From Microbulbifer litoralis (GTDB lineage Bacteria; Pseudomonadota; Gammaproteobacteria; Pseudomonadales; Cellvibrionaceae): a DNA stretch of 64,000 nt. Each line of letters opens with the position of its first letter. Position 1 is the first letter of the stretch. The DNA is taken from contig NZ_JALKCV010000001.1 in the NCBI RefSeq assembly GCF_023634065.1, positions 434,001 through 498,000 on the forward strand. Reading direction: 5' to 3'. Shown in pieces: positions 56,701 through 64,000 of this stretch. Made by a program: the position numbers and the translations under genes. The notes below the pieces were generated by a model. The model saw nothing but the letters and a program-made list of their open reading frames with translations, made no database searches and was not told the DNA's origin.

Positions 56701-58852
56701 GGCGGTCTACCAGCCACAGGTTCTGCGCCTCGGTCTCGTCGTAGCGGCCCTGGCTGTCGTAGACGCGCAGCAGGTACTGCAGTTTTTTCAGCGGCGCCTG
56801 GAATTCCTCGAACTCCGCCTGCCACTCGCCCTCGCCGCGACGGTCCAGTTCGACTACCGCCAGCGGCTCGTCGCGCAGCGACTGGTCTTCCTCGAACAGG
56901 CGCACTTCGGCCCGCTCGACGAAGGATGGATAGTTGGTATAGCTCTTGAAGCGCACGCGGCTGTCGGCGACTTCCGTCTCCGGATCGTCGGCGTAGCGGA
57001 TGGTATTGGGCCAAGCGCTGACATTCAGGCGCGGCGACATCTTCTGGTTGTCGAAACGGAACTGGATATGCGCATTTTCCAGTGCCACGTCGGTACAGCG
57101 CTGCAGGTCGGCGGAGTTTTTGTAAGGGTCGTATTCCGGGCTGCCGTCTACGGTGATGCGCATCAGGTTCAGCGAGTAGGGATTGTAGGCCAGCGCCTCC
57201 CGTTCGAGTCGCTCGATTTCCAGGCGGTCCCTGTCCGCCAGTACGGCCAGCTCATCGTAGAGCACCTGCACTTCCACCCGCGCGCCGTCGAGCTGGATAA
57301 AGCCGGTGGTCACCACATCGTCGGACTGCACATAACCCCTGCCCTCGAACTCCACCTGCTCCTCGGTCAGGTCGAGCTGCCGCTGCACCTGCTCCATCGC
57401 GCGGCGCGCGCGGGCGCGGGACAGACCCACATCGTCGCCGTAGACCATGGCCTCGCGGCGCTCCATGCGCTCGTTATCGCTGTAGCCGACGAAACTCAGG
57501 CGTACATTGGCCTTGTCCGCCACTTCCGCCATGACATTCTTCATCCGCATCAGCTGCGACTGGGAAATGGCTGGATCGCCGTTTTCAAAACGGATCGGCG
57601 GAATTTCGCCAGCGGGGGATTCGTGCGCGATGGTGATGGTCTCGGCACTGGCCGCTTCCGGGCAAGCCTGCACACCGTCGCCGGCGGTTTCCATCGGGTC
57701 GTCGTACCAGAATTCCACTTCCACGCGGCGGTTCAGGGAGCGGCCCTTGGGGGTATCGTTGGCGGCGATGGGCTGGCTGCTGCCCTTGCCGCTGCTGGTC
57801 ACCATGGCGTCCGGCAGCGACAGTGCATCGCGCACCGCCAGTGCCACCCGCCGCGCCTCGGCGCGGGACAGTGCCATATGGTCGTTGTAAAGTTGTGCCG
57901 GTCCCTCCGGCAGTGGCAGGCCATCGGTATGGCCGACAAAATGAATGACCAGGTTGTTCTTGTCCGCCAGGTTGGCCCGCACCTCGCGGATGCGGCGTAC
58001 AAAGGCTTCCGGCAGATCCACCTGGCCCGGTTTCCAGCGCAGCGGCGTCACCAGGTTTTTGATGCGCGCGCGCTGTTCGGTGCCGGCCTTGTAATGCAGG
58101 CGACAGACGGTCTCCTGGCGGCAGACCTTTACCCGGTTCAGTTGCAGCGCCTGGGCGCGCATCATTTCCGCCTGGGCTTCCTCATCCAGTTCATCGTAGC
58201 TGACCTGCACCTGCACACGACGGTTCAGGGCGCGGCCGGTGGAGGTAATATTATCCGTGGCCGGCTCGGCGTCGCCGCGGCCCTCGAAGGTGACCACCTC
58301 CTGCGGCAGGTCCAGCGCCAGCTGGAAGAACTCCGCCACATGCCTGGCCCGCGCGCGGGAGTATTCCTGCTTGTCGAGATATTCGGCCAGTTGCTGTGGT
58401 GTCAGCGGTTGCGCATCGGTGTGGCCGATAAAGTGCAGTTTCAGGTTGTGCTTGTCGCCGAGCTCGTCCAGCTTCGCCTTCAGCGCTTCCACCGCCTCTT
58501 CACTGACCGGATCCTCCACGACCTCGTACGACAGTGGCTCGATCGCATTTTCCTCGACCACCGGTTCCATGGCTTCCGAAAACAGTGTGGCATCCTGCAC
58601 CCACTGCTTGCGCGGCTGGCCCAGCAACATGCTCTCGGTATTGTTGCCGACCGGCTGTTCCTCGTACTCGACTTCCGGCGCCTCGATTTCCGGGGTAAGG
58701 CCAGGGATCTGGTTCCAGACCTGCCACCACGGAGCGGAATCGGCCTCGGCGCTCTCATCCGTCTCCTGTGCATAAGCGGAGGGCAGCGCAAACAGCAGCG
58801 CCAGGGCAATAAAATGCGGGATTAATCGCGAGAATGGCCCTGTAAGAGCCAC
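53711..58852 (-). CDS. Giant outer-membrane protein with three OmpA-type domains and putative C-terminal barrel
   Basis: From GTG 58852 the product has 1,713 residues with a Sec signal (FIALALLFALPSAYAQ). Three OmpA_C-like peptidoglycan-binding modules follow at roughly residues 120-230 (LKLHFIGHTDAQPL), 265-385 (LVIHFVGHTDGLPL) and 415-535 (VRLSFVGYSDNERM). Each is followed by an SRARAR- or SRAEARR-type helix. A middle region of immunoglobulin-like repeats (about 600-850) leads into about 800 residues of alternating beta strands ending SQGVFLNVIGKL, which looks like a large barrel. The upstream ATG 59005 overlaps the stop of the DUF11 gene (ATGA) and would add 51 residues, but those read through a REP palindrome. 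The two genes are surely one operon. Confidence 0.85.
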   Translation of the reverse strand: MALTGPFSRLIPHFIALALLFALPSAYAQETDESAEADSAPWWQVWNQIPGLTPEIEAPEVEYEEQPVGNNTESMLLGQPRKQWVQDATLFSEAMEPVVEENAIEPLSYEVVEDPVSEEAVEALKAKLDELGDKHNLKLHFIGHTDAQPLTPQQLAEYLDKQEYSRARARHVAEFFQLALDLPQEVVTFEGRGDAEPATDNITSTGRALNRRVQVQVSYDELDEEAQAEMMRAQALQLNRVKVCRQETVCRLHYKAGTEQRARIKNLVTPLRWKPGQVDLPEAFVRRIREVRANLADKNNLVIHFVGHTDGLPLPEGPAQLYNDHMALSRAEARRVALAVRDALSLPDAMVTSSGKGSSQPIAANDTPKGRSLNRRVEVEFWYDDPMETAGDGVQACPEAASAETITIAHESPAGEIPPIRFENGDPAISQSQLMRMKNVMAEVADKANVRLSFVGYSDNERMERREAMVYGDDVGLSRARARRAMEQVQRQLDLTEEQVEFEGRGYVQSDDVVTTGFIQLDGARVEVQVLYDELAVLADRDRLEIERLEREALAYNPYSLNLMRITVDGSPEYDPYKNSADLQRCTDVALENAHIQFRFDNQKMSPRLNVSAWPNTIRYADDPETEVADSRVRFKSYTNYPSFVERAEVRLFEEDQSLRDEPLAVVELDRRGEGEWQAEFEEFQAPLKKLQYLLRVYDSQGRYDETEAQNLWLVDRLDPPEEGLDPEQELLVGYGENRLARRNIPLDGNTVLVNGSQIPDGHTVWLAGNPVPVNGQGEFVSEQIFSRGLHTVEVAVLDREGNGELFLRDLRFANNDWFTVGIADLTIAADDTQGPAALVTGDETHYDNSVSYDGRLAFYTSGGFGEGWRLAASADTEEGPVDELFSNFMEKSPDALFRRLDSDLYYPTFGDDSTVVEEAPTSGKFYVKVSKHDDYGLWGNFKAAYTDNELAHIDRALYGANGHYESDAVTSFGEKRFQVDAFSAEPGTIAGRDEFRGTGGSLYFMRHQDILSGSERLRVEVRDKDSGLVLGVKNLTPVIDYDIDYIQGRVLLNRPLSAIANDNLLIQDGSYNGNPQFLVARYEYTPGFEEMDTLAVGGRAHYWVGDHVKLGVSGTQQDEEDNETSLQGVDLTLRKSAGSWLKMEVADSQGGNLDATSSYDGGFSFNNENPIDPDAKAGAQRLEGALQLSDFFEETRGSGTFYHQEREAGFSAPGQLVNGETTQYGASVNVPIGSRVDVSLKADSKEQEYGLQTSAVDMAVGYRINDRWSVTTGARADTREDYSAVVPATQTQGDRTDMAVEASYDSGEDWNAYGFAQGTVEVSGTRDENNRLGLGGAYRVSERLTLDSEVSGGDTGTAARLGTDYLVTDRTNLYLNYTLDNERTDTGLRSRKGNMSTGFRSRYSDSLSIYGEEQYNHGDVSTGLTHALGMDLAPNDRWNYGTSLEAGTLEDPRTGAKTDRRALGVNMGFSAEDIRLASAVEYRTDAMETAVDEDTVTESERKTWLLKNTASYQISPDWRIVGKLNYSDSKSSQGEFYDGKFTEAVMGYAYRPVDNDRWNTLLKYTYFYNVPTQDQVTVQNTAAEFIQKSHIFSADATYDISRRWSLGAKYAYRLGQLSQDREDPEFFDSRAHLYVLRADWHFVNRWDLLIEGRMLDLPDAQDSRSGALIGLYRHMGKHLKVGVGYNFTDFSDDLTQLDYNSQGVFLNVIGKL

Positions 58853-58855
58853 ACC

Positions 58856-58932
58856 GTAGGATGGGCAAAGCGAAGCGTGCCCATCATCCGGCGCCCGATG
58901 GGCACGTCGCTGCGCTCCTTTGCCCATCCTAC
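58856..58932. repeat. REP palindrome between DUF11 gene and OmpA-domain gene
   Basis: Arms in the reverse order of the other copies (AGCGAAGCGTGCCCATC first). It lies in the 5' part of the longest possible OmpA-domain frame and probably displaced or changed the original start. Confidence 0.85.
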
Positions 58933-59001
58933 AATGATCCCCGGGCCCACTTACCTTCATTCCGCATTCCGCATTTCGTATTCCGCAATCAAAAGAGGAC
59001 A

Positions 59002-62000
59002 TCATTCCAATCCTCCCTCGCTGGGCGGCGCGCCGCGCCGCCAGAAGACTTCGGTTTCAATCGTCAGTTCGTAATCGCCATAGTTGTTGGCCCACTCGTC
59101 GGCAATCCGCGCTTTCATGGCCTGCAGCCGGCGTTCCACCAGGGCCGGGTCCTCGTTTTCGGCCAGGTAGGACAGGCGCAGTACGGACGGCGCCTCGCTG
59201 AGTTTTTCCAGTAGCAGCTCGGTGCGCGAATGCCATTGCGGGCGCAGTTCGGTGGTCTGAGGCTCGAATACCGCCTCGGCCATATCCAGGCGCACGACGC
59301 GGTGCAGGCTGGTGCCGAAGTTCACCTTGATTGCCTTACCGCGGGTGGCGCGCACGACGCGCGGGTTTTCGCTGGTGAGGCGGTAGCCGCTGGGCAGGCT
59401 GCGGTCGTCCAGCTTCATGATGAAGTTGGAACCGCGATCCTGGTTCGGCACCACCGCACAGGTGATATGGAAGCGGCCGTGGGCGTCGGTTGTGGCGTTC
59501 AGGCCGGTGGCCGTCACCACCCGCGCGCCGGGCACACCGCCCTCGCCGGCGTCCTGGTAGCCGTTCATGTTCTTATCGTCGTAGACCTTGCCGATCACAT
59601 CGGAGCAGTCGAAGGTCGGGTCCGGCACCACGCGCACCGTGGCCGAGGCTTCGCCCGAGGCCTGCTGGCCGGACAACTGGTTGTACATGCGCGCCCGGTT
59701 GATGTACTTGCCTTCGCCGACACCGGAGCCCACTACCAGCAACATTTTCACTGTGCGGGTCTGGTCCGGCTCCACATCCAGGTCCGACCAGCGCATCTGC
59801 AGGCCGTTGATTTCCGGTTCAGTGGCCACGCCATCAATCTGCGCGGAACCGGCCACATATTTGAAACCGGCCGGGAAGAAATCCATCAGGCGCAGGTCGC
59901 GCATGGGCACCGGCAACGTATTGCTGAAGGTAATCGTGTAGGGCACCAGCTGGCTGCGGGTCACATTCAGCAGCGCCGCGGTCTTGGTGATCGACAGCGC
60001 ACCTTCCAGTTGCGGGTCCACCGGAATATGGTTGTTGAACAACTGGCTCTCACCGGGGATCAGGCCGTCGTCGAGCCGCAGGCGCAGGTAGTAATCCGTC
60101 GCCTCGCTGCGCGCGTCGATATCGACACCCGGTGCCTGCTCGGACAGTTGCACTTCGCAGTGGTCCGGCGTGGCGCCGATCAGGTCATCGGCACCGCCGA
60201 GGCAGGCAGCCACATCGAAGCCGGCAGTTTCCACATTGGTCTGCGGCGGGATGATCTGCGACTCGCCGGTGACATAGTCATCCCTCGGCATTTCGACCCG
60301 GATCAGGTAGTCGTTATTCGCCGCGCACGCCGCCTCGCTGAAGTTGATATCGAACTTGTAGTAACCACCGGCGCGGGTCACCTGGCCCTGCTGCCGGTCG
60401 TCGTCGAAGCAGCGATCCGGCAGTTCCTGGCCGCTGGAAGCGCGCAGCATGGTCACGGTGGCACCGGATACCGGCTGGCGCAGCACCGAATCGTAGATCA
60501 CACCGTTCGGCGTGATCGGCAGGTTCAGGTTCTGCGGGTTGGCCCCGGAGCCGACGTAAATCTCGGTGATTTCCTGCGGGCCATTGGTAAAGTCGGAACT
60601 GGCATTGCCCAGGGAAGCGGAGGTTTCGCCGGCGTTGGGGGCGACATATCTCAGTTCGTAGCTGGCACCACCGGCCATGTTCGGAACCAGCCCATTGAAC
60701 TGGAAGAAACCATCCTCGTCACTCTGCAGGGTTTCCAGCAGCGCGTTGTTGAAGTAGAGCTCCACCGACCAGTTCTGCAGCAACCGCTCCTCTGCATCCC
60801 GCTGGTCATTGAAGTTCACGTCGTGCCACAGGTAACCGTTCAGGTTGGCAATACCCGGCGTACCGCCCACGTCGATGGCGACGCTGGCCTGCTCGGTCGC
60901 CGGCGGATCATTCCAGGTGACTTCCGCAGTGTTCAATACGCGGTAACCAATCTCCAGGTTCTCGCCCAGTTTTGCCTGGAAGCGCAGCGTGGTGGTGTCG
61001 TCCGGCTGCAGCTCACCGAAGGTACCGGCGAAATCGGCGGTAATCACCGAGCCGGCCACGGTGATGCCATCAGCCTGACCGTTCAGCAGCGCGGAGTCCT
61101 CGACATAAGTGAGTACCCCCTCGCCCGCCAGCAACAGGTCGTCGGTGATGGTCACGTAGGTCGCCGGCACGGCGCTGATATTGGTGACCTTCACCAGGTA
61201 TTCCAGCGTCGCCCCGGCTTCCGCCGCGCCGCCGCCGACCACGGCCACTTCCTTGGTAATCGACAACTGCTGTGCATCGCCCACCACCACTTCCGTGGGT
61301 TGGGCACCGTTGGACGGGTTGCCGTCGGCATCGGTCAGGGTCAGCGGCAGTTCCCCGGTCGACACGCTGCCCTGGTTGCTGATCACGGTACCGGTGGGCG
61401 TGCCGTCGTCGACGCGCACATCGAAAGTGATGGTGGCGGCCTGCGCGGAAGTGATTACCCCCTCACCGGCGCCGGGCAGCGGCGGTGTCAGATCACTGGA
61501 AGCGATCGGCAGGCCCGCATCCAGACGCGAAGTGCCGCCACCGTTGTCCGCCACGGCGACACCGTTCAGCACCGTGGAGTTGGCCACGTAGGTGGTGTAT
61601 GCCGGCAACTGATCCGTCAGCACCGCATCGGTGGCATCCACACCGCCCATATTGGTGACGGTGATCGTATAGCGCAGTACATCGCCCGGATCGACAATAC
61701 CGGCGGACACATTGTCCTCGGCGATATCCACGGTCTTCTGCACGATCAGCAGCGGCACGTCGCCGACAATGTCGATGGTCGGGTCCAGCGGCGCATCGGT
61801 GGCCGGATCGTCCGAGGGCACTTCGTCAAAGGCGCCGCTGCCGGCACCCTCGCCGTTGGCAAAGCCCTGGTTGGAAATCACCGTGCCGTCGTTGACGTCG
61901 TTGATGGTCACATCGAAAGTCACCAAGGCCGCCAGGCCGCCGCCGACTTCCGGATCCGCCAGCAACACGCCTTCATCCGCACCCGGCGACTGCACCGGCA

Positions 62001-64000
62001 TACCGGAGGCCAGCGCCGTAGAGCCACCGCTATCTGCAACGGCGGCACCGTTCAGCGTCGTGGAATTGGGCACATAGGTGGTATTGGCCGGCACCTGGTC
62101 GCGCAGGACAGATTCGATGGTGTTTTCATCGCCGATATTTTCCAGGCGCAGGGTGTAGCGCAGCGTGTCGCCCACCATCAGCAGTTCCGGATCGCCGGTG
62201 ATGTCTTCGGAGGTTTTCTCGACGATCACTTCGGGGGCGGATTCGATCAGCAGCTCCGTCGGGTTGCTGTCGCCGTCGATGGTCGGATCGTCACTGTCCT
62301 GCAGCAACTGGCCGGGCAACTGCACCTGGGCCTGGTTCAACACAACTGTGCCGTTGTCGATCACCGCAGCCAGGGTCACATCATAGGTCACTTCCAGGCT
62401 GCCGTTCGGCGCCAGGCTCAGGTCGCCCAGATCCAGCAGCCCGCTGTTGTGTGCACCACCGCTCGGATCGGAATTGTCGGTCGCCCCGGAAACCACGATA
62501 TTGGCCAGGGTACCGGGTTCGAACAACGGCAGTTCGTTGAGGCGGCCCAACTCATCGGTAATCGCGATATCGTCGATCTGCAGGTCCGATTCATTGGTCA
62601 GCGTCAGGCGATAGCTGGCAGTATCACCGGGGCTGGCCGGGCTGTCGCTGAGAAGTTCCTTGGTAAAGGCGACACTGGGAACCAGCGCGGTGATCTCTAG
62701 CGCATCCTCGTGCAAATCCGCACCGTCATCCGGTTCAGAGCGGGTGTATTCACGGCTCTCTACACCGGCGCTGTCCCAGCTCCACCAGTTGGTGACACCG
62801 GCCACATTGGTCAGTACATCGCCGTCGACTGTGTCCGTATCCAACCAGGCCTGGTATTGCACCTGCAGGGTGGCACCGGCGGGCAGCGCGGCACTGCTAC
62901 CGGTGGTAGTCACGGTGAAGCGGCAATCATCCCCGTTGAACGCAACACTGAAGTCCGTGCCCTCAGAGAGGTTTGACGCGTTTCCGCCGGCATCGATTAT
63001 CTGTGCCGTGAAATTATCCGGCGCTGTCTCGCACATGCCACCCGGATCGTTATTCGGCAACAGGTCAACGATGGTGATATCCCAGGCCGGACCGTCGCCC
63101 CGGTTTTCCACATTCAGGCTGAAGTTGCCGGGCAGCCCGGTCTGGACCTCGGTATCGCCGGTTTTGGTCAGTGCCAGCTCGTAGGGCTCGACAATGGTAA
63201 TCGGCGCCGAGTATTCACTGACCTCGCCCGTGCCGCGCCCGGCATCCGGGTTGTCGTCGGCGTAGTTGTAACTGTAACTGGCGCGGCTGGTGAAGCTGTT
63301 GCCGTATTCGTTGGTGGCAGTATCGCGCAGCATCAGGGTGACATCGATCACCGCCTCATCGCCGGCTTCCACATCGATACCGCTGGCGGGATCCTGAATA
63401 GTCAGCAATCCGCCGTCCACGGACCCCTGTGGATTGAAGGCGATATTGCCGGATACCTGCTCGGCGCCGACAAACGCCAGATCGACCGGATCCAGGCCGG
63501 AATCCGCCAGATCCATTTCTATCGCCACATCGTGCAGTGCGCCCGCAGCGGGAACCGTAATGCGATAGACAAAGGGTTCGCCGATGGAGGCCGTTTCGCG
63601 GCTGGCGGGTTCCACCGCGATCAGCAGCGGCTGTGCGTCCGGGGTGCTGAAGGCCACACTTACCGGATCGGACGGCCCGTAGGGCTGGCGATTTTCCAGC
63701 GCGGCGCCTTCGGGGATATCGCTTTCACCGAAGGAGTAGTACCACTCCACATAGGCGTTGTTGCTGATCTGCAGACCTGCAGCGATATCACTGTCTGCAT
63801 TCACTTGGTAAACAACTTCCATAGTGCCGCCCGCGGGAATTTCATTGAGGAAATTCCACACGGTTTCGCCGGAGGTTGCATCAAACGTGGGTTGCAGCGG
63901 ATTGGTCGTGTCGCCATCGACGCTGATGGTCTGAACACCGCCCTGGCGCAGTCCCGCCGGGATTACATCGCGCAGCACGATATCGTAGGCCGGCGCCGTA
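59002..64000 (-). CDS. DUF11-repeat / SdrD-like surface protein, 5' end outside window
   Basis: About 1,665 residues are visible and the frame stays open to the window edge (reading ...TAPAYDIVLRDVIPAG). It contains at least seven DUF11-type beta-sandwich repeats: LALTKTGDTEVQTGLPGN, VAFTKELLSDSPASPGD, VIVEKTSEDITGD, LLIVQKTVDIAEDN, LSITKEVAVVGGG and LSITKTAALLNVTRSQ are their starts. Two SdrD-B-like segments (NLNGYLWHDVNFNDQRDAEE and VIGKVYDDKNMNGYQDAGEG) each contain an EF-hand-like DxNxxG calcium loop. The C-terminal about 100 residues (PQTTELRPQWHSRTELLLEK, LVERRLQAMKARIADEW) resemble an OmpA module. It lacks an anchor motif in the visible part. It shares ATGA with the following gene. Confidence 0.85.
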   Translation of the reverse strand, partial: TAPAYDIVLRDVIPAGLRQGGVQTISVDGDTTNPLQPTFDATSGETVWNFLNEIPAGGTMEVVYQVNADSDIAAGLQISNNAYVEWYYSFGESDIPEGAALENRQPYGPSDPVSVAFSTPDAQPLLIAVEPASRETASIGEPFVYRITVPAAGALHDVAIEMDLADSGLDPVDLAFVGAEQVSGNIAFNPQGSVDGGLLTIQDPASGIDVEAGDEAVIDVTLMLRDTATNEYGNSFTSRASYSYNYADDNPDAGRGTGEVSEYSAPITIVEPYELALTKTGDTEVQTGLPGNFSLNVENRGDGPAWDITIVDLLPNNDPGGMCETAPDNFTAQIIDAGGNASNLSEGTDFSVAFNGDDCRFTVTTTGSSAALPAGATLQVQYQAWLDTDTVDGDVLTNVAGVTNWWSWDSAGVESREYTRSEPDDGADLHEDALEITALVPSVAFTKELLSDSPASPGDTASYRLTLTNESDLQIDDIAITDELGRLNELPLFEPGTLANIVVSGATDNSDPSGGAHNSGLLDLGDLSLAPNGSLEVTYDVTLAAVIDNGTVVLNQAQVQLPGQLLQDSDDPTIDGDSNPTELLIESAPEVIVEKTSEDITGDPELLMVGDTLRYTLRLENIGDENTIESVLRDQVPANTTYVPNSTTLNGAAVADSGGSTALASGMPVQSPGADEGVLLADPEVGGGLAALVTFDVTINDVNDGTVISNQGFANGEGAGSGAFDEVPSDDPATDAPLDPTIDIVGDVPLLIVQKTVDIAEDNVSAGIVDPGDVLRYTITVTNMGGVDATDAVLTDQLPAYTTYVANSTVLNGVAVADNGGGTSRLDAGLPIASSDLTPPLPGAGEGVITSAQAATITFDVRVDDGTPTGTVISNQGSVSTGELPLTLTDADGNPSNGAQPTEVVVGDAQQLSITKEVAVVGGGAAEAGATLEYLVKVTNISAVPATYVTITDDLLLAGEGVLTYVEDSALLNGQADGITVAGSVITADFAGTFGELQPDDTTTLRFQAKLGENLEIGYRVLNTAEVTWNDPPATEQASVAIDVGGTPGIANLNGYLWHDVNFNDQRDAEERLLQNWSVELYFNNALLETLQSDEDGFFQFNGLVPNMAGGASYELRYVAPNAGETSASLGNASSDFTNGPQEITEIYVGSGANPQNLNLPITPNGVIYDSVLRQPVSGATVTMLRASSGQELPDRCFDDDRQQGQVTRAGGYYKFDINFSEAACAANNDYLIRVEMPRDDYVTGESQIIPPQTNVETAGFDVAACLGGADDLIGATPDHCEVQLSEQAPGVDIDARSEATDYYLRLRLDDGLIPGESQLFNNHIPVDPQLEGALSITKTAALLNVTRSQLVPYTITFSNTLPVPMRDLRLMDFFPAGFKYVAGSAQIDGVATEPEINGLQMRWSDLDVEPDQTRTVKMLLVVGSGVGEGKYINRARMYNQLSGQQASGEASATVRVVPDPTFDCSDVIGKVYDDKNMNGYQDAGEGGVPGARVVTATGLNATTDAHGRFHITCAVVPNQDRGSNFIMKLDDRSLPSGYRLTSENPRVVRATRGKAIKVNFGTSLHRVVRLDMAEAVFEPQTTELRPQWHSRTELLLEKLSEAPSVLRLSYLAENEDPALVERRLQAMKARIADEWANNYGDYELTIETEVFWRRGAPPSEGGLE

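Noticed and set aside
55829-58825. Long open frame antisense to the OmpA-domain gene
   Set aside because: No recognisable domain; opposite frame has signal peptide and three OmpA modules.
59230-62700. Very long open frame antisense to the DUF11 protein
   Set aside because: Its composition (runs of Val, His, Gly, Asp) is that of a complement of high-GC coding DNA, and the opposite strand has clear DUF11 domains.

Overview
The window is a high-GC stretch of a marine-type gammaproteobacterial chromosome. The order initiator tRNA–rimP–nusA–infB–rbfA–truB–rpsO–pnp is the classic gammaproteobacterial one. The many TonB receptors, Oar-like receptor and carbohydrate-locus style point to the Cellvibrionales (Microbulbifer-like); the genus is an inference. 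No prophage, CRISPR array or rRNA was seen.

Bases 1–30,000 hold a peptidoglycan (murein) utilisation locus. Imported MurNAc/GlcNAc would be handled by a sodium:solute symporter, a BadF-type sugar kinase and MurQ (plus strand). A minus-strand set encodes NamZ, a NagX-like membrane protein and a three-subunit GlcDEF-type flavin/Fe-S dehydrogenase. The GlcDEF set sits where D-lactate, the by-product of MurQ, must be oxidised. Further on come an S12 serine hydrolase, a Tat-exported LD-carboxypeptidase, a transglutaminase-like protein, an NlpC/P60 endopeptidase, an L-Ala-D/L-Glu epimerase and the regulator MurR. These are followed by a TonB receptor, a lipoprotein amidase, PBP4B (YfeW), a two-domain lipoprotein NagZ and a D-glutamate-cyclase-family protein. 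Most hydrolases carry export signals, so the scheme looks like the exolytic, extracytoplasmic Bacillus pathway coupled to TonB uptake rather than AmpG/cytosolic-NagZ recycling. A palindrome GAATA-N3-TATTC, a candidate MurR operator, recurs in its promoters.

A nhaC–amino-acid-decarboxylase cassette (about 9.5–13.7 kb) bracketed by palindromic repeats appears to have split the serine hydrolase–ldcA–namZ–nagX–glcDEF operon. Bases 29.8–34 kb carry unrelated small genes (DUF3291, zntB, an esterase, a mutarotase, a membrane protein). An Oar-like TonB receptor with its own candidate operator lies at 34–37 kb.

Bases 37.7–47.6 kb are the translation/RNA operon. It is interrupted by a 160-bp palindromic MITE that abuts the truB stop codon and by a REP palindrome upstream of rbfA. 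The initiator tRNA is followed by two repeats copying its 3' end. Bases 47.7–53.5 kb hold a Fur-box TonB receptor with a PepSY protein, a VOC protein, a zinc-type oxidoreductase, a REP-associated tyrosine transposase flanked by its REP palindromes, and a second initiator tRNA. Bases 53.7–64 kb hold a giant envelope pair: a protein with three OmpA-type domains and a putative beta-barrel, and a DUF11-repeat protein cut by the window edge.
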